Of a DNA stretch of 31,403 nucleotides, positions 1 to 8,067 are shown in pieces. The DNA comes from UBA9076 sp964418835. GTDB lineage: Bacteria > Bacillota_I > Bacilli_A > Erysipelotrichales > Erysipelotrichaceae. Under the pieces are notes generated by a model. It ran no database searches. It was not told where the DNA came from and saw nothing but the letters and a program-made list of their open reading frames with translations. Each line of letters begins with the position of its first letter. Within the stretch, counting starts at the first letter, position 1. Made by a program: the position numbers and the translations under genes. Where the stretch lies: contig CAYQNJ010000015.1 in assembly GCA_964418835.1 (NCBI GenBank), positions 1 through 31,403 on the forward strand, written 5' to 3'.

Positions 1-2
1 TT

Positions 3-25
3 AAAGGATTATGTCCTTTTTATTT
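3..25 (+). terminator. Short intrinsic terminator of an upstream gene
   Basis: AAAGGA (3-8) and TCCTTT (14-19) form a 6-bp stem with a 5-nt loop, followed by a T-rich run. It probably ends a gene lying left of the window. The stem is short and AT-rich, so this call is tentative. Confidence 0.4.
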
Positions 26-62
26 TTCTCTTACCCCAACATTTATTATAGAACCATAATTT

Positions 63-97
63 AAAGGATTGAATTTGATTTCAATCCTTTTTCTTTT
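63..97 (+). terminator. Intrinsic terminator upstream of the first MATE gene
   Basis: A perfect 11-bp inverted repeat, AAAGGATTGAA (63-73) and TTCAATCCTTT (80-90), has a 6-nt loop and is followed by TTCTTTT. It shares TTAAAGGATT with the weaker hairpin at 1-20, so two related terminators lie in tandem. It insulates the MATE gene from upstream transcription. Confidence 0.7.
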
Positions 98-126
98 GTG
101 ATAGAATCTTTATTTAGTATTATAAT
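96..126 (+). promoter_or_regulatory. Possible promoter of the first MATE gene
   Basis: A perfect -10 box TATAAT lies at 121-126. A weak -35 (TTGTGA, 96-101) gives a long 19-bp spacer. The transcript would start near 133, directly at the GAGG SD (133-136), giving a leader of about 11 nt. Such short leaders recur in this window. The -10 is convincing; the -35 is not. Confidence 0.45.
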
Positions 127-143
127 GAATATGAGGTTATAAA

Positions 144-1532
144 ATGAAGAGTAATAAAGTTGATGTTTTAAATGGTTCTATCGCAAAACAACTAATGTTG
201 TTTTTCTTTCCTATATTATTTGGAAGTTTGTTTCAACAAGTTTACAATACAACAGATGCTATTATTGTAGGTAATTTTGTTGGTAAATATGCACTTGCGG
301 CAGTAGGTGGTAGTTCAGCATCATTACTTAATTTATTTACTGGTTTTGCGATTGGTATTTCTTCTGGTGCTTCTGTAATAATTGCACAAGCATATGGGAA
401 TAAGGATTATGATAAGCTTTCTAAAGCAGTTCATACTGCCTTATCTTTTGGTGTTATATTTGGATTAATAATTTCTGTAATTATGTTTATTTTCGCTAGA
501 GATGTATTAGTGTTTTTAAATGTTCCAATTGAAATACTTCCAAAATCTACAACTTATTTAAGAGTATTATTTGCAGGGTTTGTGGCTTCGTTGTTATTTA
601 ATATGGGAACAGGTATATTAAGAGCAGTTGGAGATACTAAAAGACCTTTATACTTTCTAATTATTGCGGTAATAATAAATATTGTTTTGGATATAGTTTT
701 TGTGGCTGTATTTAATATGGGTGTATTTGGGGTTGGTATAGCAACTATTATTGCTCAAGCAGTTAGTGCATTTTTAGTTTTAAATGCATTAATTAAAACT
801 GAATTTGAATATAGAGTTGATGTTAATAATATAAAGGTAGATTTACCTACTTTAAAGGAAATATTAATTATTGGTATCCCTGCAGGAATTCAATCATCTT
901 TATTCTCATTATCAAATTTAACTGTTCAATCAAGTGTTAATTTCTTAGGTGCTGATTATGTAGCCGCATGGACAGCCTTGGGTAAAATAGATTCTATATT
1001 CTGGATGATGATTGGTTCATTTGGGATTTCTATTACTACATTCTGTGCTCAAAACTTTGGGGCTAAAAACTATGGTAGAGTAAGAGAATCAATTAAAGTT
1101 TGTATAGGTATTGCTACAATAGCATCTATACTATTAAGTGTTATTTTATATATTTCTAGTCCTATTATTTTTAGAATGTTCTTATCTGATGTAGATGTTA
1201 TAAATATTGGATTACATATATTTAGAATGATGTCTCCATTCTTTGTGACATATGTTGCCTTAGAAATAATTGCAGGCGCATTAAGAGGGGTAGGAGATTC
1301 AATAGTTCCTACAATAATTACATTAGTAGGTATATGTGCTTTAAGAATTGGATGGATATTGATAGTATTTAATAATGATCCTAGAATAGAAAATGTAGTC
1401 GCATGTTATCCTATTACATGGATTGTAACTTCTATTACATTTGTTTTATATTACTTAATATTTAAACCAATTGATAAAAGAATTAAATTACAAAATACTG
1501 AACCTGAACAATATGTAAGTATAGAAGCTTAG
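144..1532 (+). CDS. MATE family multidrug/cation efflux transporter
   Basis: This 462-residue integral membrane protein has the length and the roughly 12 hydrophobic segments of the MATE family (MatE, DinF/NorM-like), which exports drugs or metabolites in exchange for Na+ or H+. The N-terminal GSLFQQVYNTTDAIIVG stretch (about residues 27-43) is typical of the family, and the duplicated six-helix halves are visible, with the second starting near residue 240. The ATG start is supported by GAGG 8 nt upstream. It appears to be transcribed alone: a terminator precedes it and a new promoter lies at its 3' end. The substrate cannot be inferred. A second, divergent MATE gene lies at 18564. Confidence 0.93.
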   Translation: MKSNKVDVLNGSIAKQLMLFFFPILFGSLFQQVYNTTDAIIVGNFVGKYALAAVGGSSASLLNLFTGFAIGISSGASVIIAQAYGNKDYDKLSKAVHTALSFGVIFGLIISVIMFIFARDVLVFLNVPIEILPKSTTYLRVLFAGFVASLLFNMGTGILRAVGDTKRPLYFLIIAVIINIVLDIVFVAVFNMGVFGVGIATIIAQAVSAFLVLNALIKTEFEYRVDVNNIKVDLPTLKEILIIGIPAGIQSSLFSLSNLTVQSSVNFLGADYVAAWTALGKIDSIFWMMIGSFGISITTFCAQNFGAKNYGRVRESIKVCIGIATIASILLSVILYISSPIIFRMFLSDVDVINIGLHIFRMMSPFFVTYVALEIIAGALRGVGDSIVPTIITLVGICALRIGWILIVFNNDPRIENVVACYPITWIVTSITFVLYYLIFKPIDKRIKLQNTEPEQYVSIEA

Positions 1533-1539
1533 GTGTCTA

Positions 1540-1584
1540 TGATATAATAACTACATTAAAGAATTTTTATAATTCTTTTAATGT
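1540..1584 (+). promoter_or_regulatory. Extended -10 promoter and leader hairpin before the CPBP gene
   Basis: T-G-A-TATAAT (1540-1548) is an extended -10 element immediately after the MATE stop codon. An AT-rich inverted repeat follows: ACATTAAAGAATT (1553-1565) with AATTCTTTTAATGT (1571-1584), one bulged T. The hairpin would begin at the predicted transcript start (about 1555), so it is a 5'-leader stem. It could also act as a weak terminator for the MATE gene, but only four Ts follow. Confidence 0.45.
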
Positions 1585-1599
1585 TTTATAAGGAGATTT

Positions 1600-2523
1600 A
1601 TGAGTCAAAAAGTATTAACGGTTACACAGGCAAAACATAAAATTAATACTTTTGGTAAGGCTTTGATATTATATGTAATTATATTAACCATATACAGATA
1701 TGGTATGGGTATATTTGAAAAGTATTTACCACAAGTATTTTTTGGTTATGATTCCACAATGTTTATTTATATTGGATTAAACATATTACTTTTATTATTG
1801 TCTTTTATACCCTTTACCATGTCCGCAAAAAAATTAGATATAAATATAAAAGAATATTATAAAAAAATTAAAGTACCTTTTTCGGATATTTTTAAGTATT
1901 CATTATATGCAATAGGGATAAATTATATTACTACTAGCTTTATGAGTGTTTTTGGGTTTTTCTTTAATGTTAGAACTATACCTGTAGAGTTTTTAGGTAA
2001 GTTTACTAGTGTTGAATTAATAATTACTAATATTGCTTATATTATATATATTGTTATAACTAAACCATTTTGTGATGAGTATGCTTTTAGAGGCGTAATC
2101 CAAAGATCTTTAGGTAAGTTTGGAAGATATTTCGGTGTATTTGGAAGTGCTATATTATATGGTTTAGCTCAAGGTAATTTAGTACAAGCTGTACCAGCGT
2201 TTTTTATTGGTTTATTCTTATCTAGCATAAGTTTAAAGTATCATTCAATTAGACCAACTATATATATTCAAGCAATATCTGCAATATATTTTTATATTAT
2301 TACAATACTTCCAAATAATTTGTTTTGGTTAGTACCACTATCAGTAATAATAATCTATATATTTATAGGTTTAACTATGTTTTTTAAACATCGAGAACTA
2401 AACTTTGATTTTTCTACTATTGGTAATTCTAGATTATGGAAGATATTATTTACATCAAAATCTATAATCTTTGTAATTATATTATTTGTATTAAATGTAA
2501 TTCTATCTTTTTATAACTGGTGA
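1600..2523 (+). CDS. CPBP-family intramembrane protease homologue, probably catalytically dead
   Basis: This 307-residue protein has about eight hydrophobic segments and resembles CPBP (CaaX protease/bacteriocin-processing, Abi) proteins, membrane-embedded glutamic proteases. The signature is recognisable around residues 156-230 (CDEYAFRGVIQRS, then GLAQGNLVQ). All three active-site motifs are altered. The first Glu of EExxxR is Asp159. The His of FxxxH is Gln191, with Tyr187 for Phe. The HxxxN position reads Gln224..Ala228. The codons are unambiguous. It therefore looks like a pseudoenzyme or scaffold rather than a protease. AAGGAG precedes the ATG, and the gene ends 4 nt before the phosphodiesterase gene, so the two are probably co-transcribed. 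Confidence 0.75.
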   Translation: MSQKVLTVTQAKHKINTFGKALILYVIILTIYRYGMGIFEKYLPQVFFGYDSTMFIYIGLNILLLLLSFIPFTMSAKKLDINIKEYYKKIKVPFSDIFKYSLYAIGINYITTSFMSVFGFFFNVRTIPVEFLGKFTSVELIITNIAYIIYIVITKPFCDEYAFRGVIQRSLGKFGRYFGVFGSAILYGLAQGNLVQAVPAFFIGLFLSSISLKYHSIRPTIYIQAISAIYFYIITILPNNLFWLVPLSVIIIYIFIGLTMFFKHRELNFDFSTIGNSRLWKILFTSKSIIFVIILFVLNVILSFYNW

Positions 2524-2527
2524 TGAT

Positions 2528-4351
2528 ATGAAAAAATTTATTAATTATGTTAAAGAATTCTTTTCTAATTTTGAAGTGTTCTTAAAATATCAAATCGTTT
2601 CAAGAATATTGTTTTCTGTGATATTAATGCCAATATTTTGGATGATAGTTAATATTCTTTTAAAATCAAAAGGAATTAATGTAATAAGTAATAATGATAT
2701 GTTTAGGTTTTTATTTAGTATTCAAGGATTTATCTTTGTAATACTATTATTACTAATTGTATTTTTTGGATTTATTGTGGAAATATATGGGTTTATAACA
2801 GTTAGCTCTTTAGCAATAAACAAACAAAACGAAGTAAGTTTCATGAATATTTTAAAATATAATATAAACAGATTTATGAAAGTTTTTGATATAGGAGGAA
2901 TTGTTTTATTATTTTATATAATTTTTATGATTCCTTTATCAGGTGCTGGATATTCAATGAGTTTTTTGAAAAATATAAAAATACCTAATTTTATAATTAC
3001 TGGTATATTTGAAAATAAACTTTATACAAATATATACATTATAGTTACAATAATACTATTCATATTAAGTGTATGTTGGATTTTTAGTTTTCACTTTATG
3101 GTAATAGATAATCAAAAACCTATTCAAGCTTTAAGAAATAGTTTTAGGTTGATAAGGAAAAATATAAAGGAATTTATATTTGATTTTACATTTCCTATGA
3201 TGTTATTAGTAGTGTTTATTTTGATGGTTTTAATTGCTTGGTATTTTCTAACATATGCAATTATTAGTTTCTTCAATATTACTAAGGATTCCAGTAGGAT
3301 TATATTATTAGCTTTGGTTTACTTCAAAGATGCGGTTGTTACTTTTTCTTCTATGTTAATATTACCATTTGAACTATTTATATTCACAAAGATGTTTTAT
3401 AGATATGTATCTAAGACAGATGAATATAAGTATATTTTAGAAAATAGAATAAATATAAAACCAAAGAACAAGAAAAGTCTTTTAGATAGAATTTATATAA
3501 AAAGAAATATAATCATAGTTGTATTAGGAATGATTATATTAATTGCATCTATTCCATCTGGATTATTTTTTAATGAATTATTTATGAAGGAATATAGAAT
3601 ATCAGTTATAGGTCATAGAGGTGGAGGGGGAACTAGTATTCCAGAAAATAGTATTTCTTCTATTAAAGAATCAATTAAGAATAATGTAGATTATGTAGAA
3701 ATTGATGTTCAAAGAACTAAAGATGGAGAGTATATTATTAATCACGATTCTACTTTTAAACGAATGGCTGGAATAGATTATAGTAGTATGGAAATGAGTT
3801 TAGAAGATATAAAGAAATTAGATATTGGTATAAATTATAAAGGTTATGAAGGAGAAAAAGTTCCTACCTTAAAAGAAGTTTTAGAATTAAGTAAAGGAAA
3901 AATTGGTTTATATATAGAGCTAAAAGGTAAAACTGCAGATATGAAAATGGTTGATGATGTTGTGAAAATGGTTGAACAATATCAAATGAAAGATCATGTA
4001 GTAATAGTGTCTTTAGATTATAAACTTATTAAATATGTGACTGATAACTATGATATTCAATCAGGATTTATATATTTCTTATCTATAGGTAATTCTGGAG
4101 ATTTTAATGCGAACAATGTCATTTTAGAGGAGGATGCGGCTACTGATGGCGCATTAACACAAATACATGCTAATAATAAAAAAGCTATTGTTTGGACAGT
4201 AAATGATTATATTAATATGGAAAAGTTTGTAGAAAAAGAAATTGATGGGATTATTACAGATGAACCTAAGACATTAATAGAAATATTAGATAGAGTAATA
4301 ACACAAAGTGAATCAGATCGTCTATACAATATGTTTGTGAATAATGATTGA
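2528..4351 (+). CDS. Membrane-anchored glycerophosphodiester phosphodiesterase
   Basis: This 607-residue protein has two parts. Residues 1 to about 350 carry six to eight hydrophobic segments and match the membrane domain often found in front of Firmicute GDPD enzymes. Residues 358 to about 595 form the GDPD TIM barrel, with His363-Arg364, PENS (372-375), EID (391-393), His406 and YIEL (462-465), and the typical late WTVND and GIITDEP segments. It hydrolyses glycerophosphodiesters, such as deacylated lipids or lipoteichoic-acid units, to glycerol-3-phosphate and an alcohol. The catalytic domain is probably extracytoplasmic, an inference from topology. The gene follows the CPBP gene by 4 nt. 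The stretch at 517-545 is shorter than in many homologues. Confidence 0.9.
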   Translation: MKKFINYVKEFFSNFEVFLKYQIVSRILFSVILMPIFWMIVNILLKSKGINVISNNDMFRFLFSIQGFIFVILLLLIVFFGFIVEIYGFITVSSLAINKQNEVSFMNILKYNINRFMKVFDIGGIVLLFYIIFMIPLSGAGYSMSFLKNIKIPNFIITGIFENKLYTNIYIIVTIILFILSVCWIFSFHFMVIDNQKPIQALRNSFRLIRKNIKEFIFDFTFPMMLLVVFILMVLIAWYFLTYAIISFFNITKDSSRIILLALVYFKDAVVTFSSMLILPFELFIFTKMFYRYVSKTDEYKYILENRINIKPKNKKSLLDRIYIKRNIIIVVLGMIILIASIPSGLFFNELFMKEYRISVIGHRGGGGTSIPENSISSIKESIKNNVDYVEIDVQRTKDGEYIINHDSTFKRMAGIDYSSMEMSLEDIKKLDIGINYKGYEGEKVPTLKEVLELSKGKIGLYIELKGKTADMKMVDDVVKMVEQYQMKDHVVIVSLDYKLIKYVTDNYDIQSGFIYFLSIGNSGDFNANNVILEEDAATDGALTQIHANNKKAIVWTVNDYINMEKFVEKEIDGIITDEPKTLIEILDRVITQSESDRLYNMFVNND

Positions 4352-4388
4352 TTTATAAAAAAAATTAAGATATCATTATAAAGCAAAT

Positions 4389-4475
4389 GCCCGGGTGGTG
4401 AAACTGGTAGACGCAATGGACTCAAAATCCATCGATAGTGATATCGTGTCGGTTCGAGCCCGACCCCGGGCACCA
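4389..4475 (+). tRNA. tRNA-Leu (anticodon CAA), CCA encoded
   Basis: The 7-bp acceptor stem GCCCGGG/CCCGGGC closes a class II tRNA with a long variable arm. The anticodon stem ATGGA/TCCAT holds the loop CTCAAAA, giving anticodon CAA (4423-4425), which reads UUG. The T-loop GTTCGAG is normal and the 3' CCA is encoded. It starts 37 nt after the phosphodiesterase stop. A TATAAA at 4377-4382 may be its -10 box. Confidence 0.97.
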
Positions 4476-4484
4476 TATACAATT

Positions 4485-4509
4485 AAAGCCTATATTAATA
4501 GGCTTTTTT
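4485..4509 (+). terminator. Intrinsic terminator after tRNA-Leu
   Basis: AAAGCCTAT (4485-4493) pairs with ATAGGCTTT (4498-4506) over an ATTA loop and is followed by more Ts. It may also help end the convergent nnr transcript, although the reverse-strand T-run is short. Confidence 0.85.
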
Positions 4510-4539
4510 GTATTTATTTTGTGTTAGTTACCACTATTC

Positions 4540-6006
4540 TTATAAATTATTATTATAAAAAAATTCTTCTAATAATTCTTGAAACTTTTCTAATTGAAAA
4601 TTACTTACTGCATATCTTTCTTTTGCAATGTCACTAATATGACCATGAAGCCATACTGCCATTACTACTGCAATATATGTATCTGGTATCATTGATGTTA
4701 GTGCTGTTATCATACCTGTTAGTAAGTCACCACTACCAGCTCTTGCTAGTATTTGATTACCACTTTGATTTATATAAACATTTTTATTTGAGACAACAAT
4801 TGTATGAACACCTTTTAATACCAATATAACGTTATATCTTTTCGCAAATTCTTGAGCTATTTTAAATCTATTTTGTTCAATTATTTCTATTGGTGTATTA
4901 ATCATTCTTGAAAATTCCATTATATGTGGAGTTAGAATTACTTTTGATTTTGTTAGGTTTAATACATAATAATTCCTTTTAAGTAAGTTGATTGCTTCTG
5001 CATCTAGTACTAAAGGTGTATTCACAAACTGTAATAGTAAATCCAATACCTTCTTTTTTGCGGGTAATCTTAAAGCACCACTACCAAAACCTATAGAATT
5101 ATTGTTAACTATCAAAGGTTTTATCATTTCTTCCCAATTATTTTCATTAAAAGGGTGATATATGCATGTTAGAAATCTTGATGCTAGAGATGGATAACAG
5201 CTTTCATCAGTTGCTACACTAAGATAAGTACTGCCCATAGATAATGCACCTATAATATTTAATCCTAAAGCACCAACCATACCCCAGCCTCCACCAATTA
5301 ATAAGGCTTTTCCATTTTTACCTTTATATGAATTTTCTAAAGTAATTGGATAATTATTAATAAAAATATCCTTATCCATTTCTATATAGTTAGTATTAAT
5401 ATTATGTTTTAAATCTAAATTTATTAAATGACACTCTTTAAAAAGATTATGACTTTTCTTTATTTTATGAAATGGTTTATAACATTCCAAAGCTAAAGTA
5501 TATTTTGATTTTATTGCATGTTTATCATAATAGTTACCATCAGCTTCAACCCCACTATTAACATCCACACTAATAACTTCTTTATTACTTTTATTTATAT
5601 ATTCAAATAATTGTTTTTCTTTTTTATTTAAATTACCATGAAATCCAAAACCATAAATGCAATCAATAATTAAATCACTATTATTAATACTTTTCTTTAA
5701 TGATTTAGTATTAATAAATAGATTTGTATCTATATCTTTATAAACAGTTTTTGAAACTTCTGATTTAATCTTGTTGTAAACCAAACATATCTTTATATCA
5801 TAGTTTAATTCATGTAATAGATTACCTATAACTAAACCATCACCACCATTATTACCAATTCCACATAATATGAGTATCTTTGAGTTTTTATTGTATTTTT
5901 GTATTATAAAATCTTTAACCTTATCACCTACAATATTCATAAGTTGTAAAGTATCTAATCCACTATTTTCTTCTATAATTTTCATTGTTTTAACATCAAC
6001 AATCAT
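4540..6006 (-). CDS. nnr: Bifunctional NAD(P)H-hydrate epimerase / ADP-dependent dehydratase
   Basis: This 488-residue protein repairs hydrated, inactive NADH and NADPH. The N-terminal YjeF_N epimerase domain (about 1-205) has GNNGGDG (51-57), IIDCIYGFG with Asp115, and SVDVNSG (146-152). The C-terminal ribokinase-like dehydratase domain (about 225-485) has a Gly-rich start (LLIGGGWGMVGA, 236-247), LDAEAINLL, the LTPHIMEF motif (358-365) and AGSGDLLTG (423-431) with the catalytic Asp427. Fusion of the two activities in one chain is common in bacteria. The reverse-strand ATG has GAGG upstream. It is divergent from the Lys/Ala-rich protein gene, with about 120 bp between them. Confidence 0.95.
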   Translation of the reverse strand: MIVDVKTMKIIEENSGLDTLQLMNIVGDKVKDFIIQKYNKNSKILILCGIGNNGGDGLVIGNLLHELNYDIKICLVYNKIKSEVSKTVYKDIDTNLFINTKSLKKSINNSDLIIDCIYGFGFHGNLNKKEKQLFEYINKSNKEVISVDVNSGVEADGNYYDKHAIKSKYTLALECYKPFHKIKKSHNLFKECHLINLDLKHNINTNYIEMDKDIFINNYPITLENSYKGKNGKALLIGGGWGMVGALGLNIIGALSMGSTYLSVATDESCYPSLASRFLTCIYHPFNENNWEEMIKPLIVNNNSIGFGSGALRLPAKKKVLDLLLQFVNTPLVLDAEAINLLKRNYYVLNLTKSKVILTPHIMEFSRMINTPIEIIEQNRFKIAQEFAKRYNVILVLKGVHTIVVSNKNVYINQSGNQILARAGSGDLLTGMITALTSMIPDTYIAVVMAVWLHGHISDIAKERYAVSNFQLEKFQELLEEFFYNNNL

Positions 6007-6055
6007 AAAAACCTCACTTATATTAGTTATATTATAGCCTTAAAAACTTCAAAAG

Positions 6056-6085
6056 TTTACATTATCACTAATTTTAATATATAAT
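6056..6085 (+). promoter_or_regulatory. Promoter of the Lys/Ala/Pro-rich protein gene
   Basis: TTTACA (6056-6061) and TATAAT (6080-6085) are separated by 18 bp, a strong sigma-A-type promoter. The transcript would start near 6092. The leader is about 38 nt before the ATG at 6130, longer than most in this window. Confidence 0.7.
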
Positions 6086-6129
6086 ATCGATATACTTAGG
6101 GATTGAGTATGATGAAGGGAGGACCTAAC

Positions 6130-6603
6130 ATGAGTGAAAAGAAAGAAGTAAAGAAACCTACTAAAGCAGTTGCTGAAAAGAAAACTGTTAAAAAGGAAGC
6201 TAAAACTACTGAAGTAAAAGCAGCAGCTAAACCTGCAGAAAAACCTGCAAAGAAAGCTCCAGCTAAAAAAGCTCCAGCAAAGAAAGCTCCTGCCAAAAAA
6301 GCACCAGCAGTAAAAGTTGTTAAAAAATCAGTACAAGATTACGTTGACGTAATTAACTGGAAAAAATGGGAAGCTCATAACATGGATTGGTTATATATCG
6401 AAGTTAATGCAGGGGACCTATTAACTGAACTTGAAGCAGGTGTAAGTAATATCGCTACTACAAGTAAAGCTATATTAGAATGTATGTTGGAAGGTGATGA
6501 GTTCATATTTGAACCTAAAACTAAGACAAAGGCATCAGAAAAATTAACAGTAAGATACTATTGCGATAATCTAAGTGAAAGTCGTCAAAAATATCAAGGT
6601 TAA
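6130..6603 (+). CDS. Histone-H1-like protein: Lys/Ala/Pro-rich tail plus small C-terminal domain
   Basis: The start was chosen at ATG 6130 because AGGGAGG (6116-6122) lies 7 nt before it. The in-frame TTG at 6103 lies upstream of this SD. The 157-residue product has a very basic N-terminal tail (about residues 1-67) ending in tandem KAPAK units, like the tails of bacterial H1-like proteins (Hc1/AlgP type). The compact C-terminal domain of about 85 residues is mildly acidic, with motifs INWKKWE, DWLYIEVNAGDLL and YYCDNLSESR. I do not recognise that domain by name. DNA or RNA binding is inferred from the tail. It is transcribed alone from a good promoter and followed by a terminator. Confidence 0.75.
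   Translation: MSEKKEVKKPTKAVAEKKTVKKEAKTTEVKAAAKPAEKPAKKAPAKKAPAKKAPAKKAPAVKVVKKSVQDYVDVINWKKWEAHNMDWLYIEVNAGDLLTELEAGVSNIATTSKAILECMLEGDEFIFEPKTKTKASEKLTVRYYCDNLSESRQKYQG
6253..6312 (+). repeat. Four tandem 15-bp repeats encoding KAPAK units
   Basis: AAAGCTCCAGCTAAA (6253-6267) is repeated at 6268, 6283 and 6298 with synonymous and near-synonymous changes; the fourth unit ends in Val. It encodes the repeated basic tail. Such short in-frame repeats can gain or lose units by slippage without a frameshift. Confidence 0.85.
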
Positions 6604-6623
6604 TTAAAAATTATATTAACTTA

Positions 6624-6650
6624 AAAACCGGTGTAAACCGGCTTTTATTT
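6624..6650 (+). terminator. Intrinsic terminator between convergent genes
   Basis: CCGG (6628-6631) pairs with CCGG (6638-6641) over a 6-nt loop. Flanking AAAA (6624-6627) pairs with TTTT (6643-6646) around one bulged C. It ends the Lys/Ala-rich gene and overlaps the 3' end of the convergent membrane-protein gene. Confidence 0.65.
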
Positions 6651-7205
6651 TGTGATTAATAGTATTCCAAATATTACAGATGTTGAAATAGTATAAACAA
6701 CTTCTACTAAAGAACTAATACTTCCAAACATCATGCTTAATATAAAGCATATTGTAAATTGTAATACATACATATAACCTGCATATTTACCTATTTCTAT
6801 ACTTTGTAGTTTCATAAAGTTATATACAGTAAATAATATGTAGTTAAAATAAATTAATGCTATGTAAGCAATAGAAACATGTATAAAAGATAATAGATTA
6901 TTATCTTTATCATAAGGTACTAATGATGATCCAATTAGTATCACAAATAATAATAGTATTTGGGAAGGTATAGGTTTTATTAATTTAAACTGTTTAGCTA
7001 TTATATATAAGGTTAAACATGCAAAAGTTATTGTGGTTATAGCCCATACATAATATAAAAGTTTAGTATTAGATTGAGTAGATAAAAAAGTGAAATTATA
7101 TTTCAATAAATCTCTTTGTATTGCTAAAGTAATTGTAATTAATGGTACAATTATAAAACAAGCAAAAATAGATATATTTTTAATTAGATTACTTTTTGTT
7201 TGCAT
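6645..7205 (-). CDS. Small polytopic membrane protein, function unknown
   Basis: This 186-residue protein has about six hydrophobic segments, starting near residues 10-28, 50-68, 80-96, 107-130, 142-160 and 165-184. A conserved-looking PYDKDN loop followed by SFIHVSIAYIAL recalls DUF998-type proteins, but this is only a resemblance. The reverse-strand start ATG at 7205 has no SD; an extended -10 box ends 6 nt upstream, so the mRNA appears leaderless. It is divergent from pheA, with 34 bp between starts. Confidence 0.65.
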   Translation of the reverse strand: MQTKSNLIKNISIFACFIIVPLITITLAIQRDLLKYNFTFLSTQSNTKLLYYVWAITTITFACLTLYIIAKQFKLIKPIPSQILLLFVILIGSSLVPYDKDNNLLSFIHVSIAYIALIYFNYILFTVYNFMKLQSIEIGKYAGYMYVLQFTICFILSMMFGSISSLVEVVYTISTSVIFGILLITK

Positions 7206-7211
7206 AGAAAG

Positions 7212-7220
7212 ATTATAACA
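7212..7220 (-). promoter_or_regulatory. Extended -10 promoter giving a leaderless transcript
   Basis: On the reverse strand TGTTATAAT (7220 down to 7212) is an extended -10 element. Six nucleotides separate it from the ATG, so transcription should start at or within 1-2 nt of that codon. On the forward strand TATAAC (7214-7219) overlaps it and could serve pheA, so the two divergent promoters may be mutually exclusive. Confidence 0.5.
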
Positions 7221-7239
7221 TTTTAATATAGGAGTTTAT

Positions 7240-8067
7240 ATGAAAATTAAAGTTGGATATCAAGGAGCTAATGGTACATTTAGTGAGATAGCAGTAAATA
7301 ATTATTTTAAGGGTGAAAACTATGTGGGAGTTAATTACACTAATTTTATTGATATTGTAAAAGATGTAGAAAACGGTGTTATTGATTATGCACTATTACC
7401 TGTAGAAAATACCACAACAGGTATAATTTCTAGAACATATGATTTATTTAAAGACTATGATATTTTTGCGGTAGGGGAAATAAATGTATTAATTGAAGAA
7501 AATTTAATTGTAGTAAAAGATACTAAACTATCTGATATTAAAGAAGTTTATAGTCATCCTGAAGTAATAGGACAATGTTCTTTATTCTTTTCAAACAATC
7601 CACAGTTTAAACCAATTTCTTATCAGGATACGGCTAAAAGTGTTGAATATATTAAAAAAGAAAATGATAAGTCTAAAGCGGCGCTTGCTAGTAAATTAGC
7701 TGCTCAACATTATGAATTAGATATACTACTAAATAATGTACAAGATAACAAAAATAATGTGACTAGATTTTTATGTGTCACTAAGAATAAAGATGTTTCT
7801 AGTGAGGCTGATAAGATAAGTACTATGTTTGTAATAAAACATGAGGCAGGATCTTTGTTTAGATTATTAGAGGTATTCGCAAATAATGGTATTAACTTAT
7901 TAAAATTAGAATCAAGACCAATACAAGGAAAATTATTTGAGTATTGTTTTTATATGGATTTTGATGGTAATATTAATAACCCTGAGGTAATAGATACACT
8001 TTCAAAAGCAAATGAACATTGTATTTATTCTAAGGTATTAGGATGTTATAAAAGAGGAAGTTTATGA
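7240..8067 (+). CDS. pheA: Prephenate dehydratase with C-terminal ACT domain
   Basis: This 275-residue enzyme converts prephenate to phenylpyruvate, the committed step to phenylalanine. The catalytic domain (about 1-182) has GYQGANGTFSE (6-16), LLPVENTTTG (52-61) and the Thr-Arg-Phe motif (175-177). The ACT domain (about 194-272) has EAGSL (202-206) and ESRP (224-227), the residues that bind Phe for feedback inhibition, so allosteric control is probably intact. There is no chorismate mutase domain, unlike the enterobacterial P-protein. AGGAG precedes the ATG. Its stop overlaps the next start by 4 nt. It lies outside the aro operon. Confidence 0.95.
   Translation: MKIKVGYQGANGTFSEIAVNNYFKGENYVGVNYTNFIDIVKDVENGVIDYALLPVENTTTGIISRTYDLFKDYDIFAVGEINVLIEENLIVVKDTKLSDIKEVYSHPEVIGQCSLFFSNNPQFKPISYQDTAKSVEYIKKENDKSKAALASKLAAQHYELDILLNNVQDNKNNVTRFLCVTKNKDVSSEADKISTMFVIKHEAGSLFRLLEVFANNGINLLKLESRPIQGKLFEYCFYMDFDGNINNPEVIDTLSKANEHCIYSKVLGCYKRGSL

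Noticed and set aside
4207..4637. Open frames overlapping tRNA-Leu on both strands
   Set aside because: They run through the tRNA and the ends of the phosphodiesterase and nnr genes, have no SD and resemble no protein family; they are translation artefacts of the tRNA.
6096..6296. Reverse-strand frame rich in Gly, Ala and Phe
   Set aside because: It is the antisense of the KAPAK repeat region. Repetitive codons leave the opposite strand open by chance.
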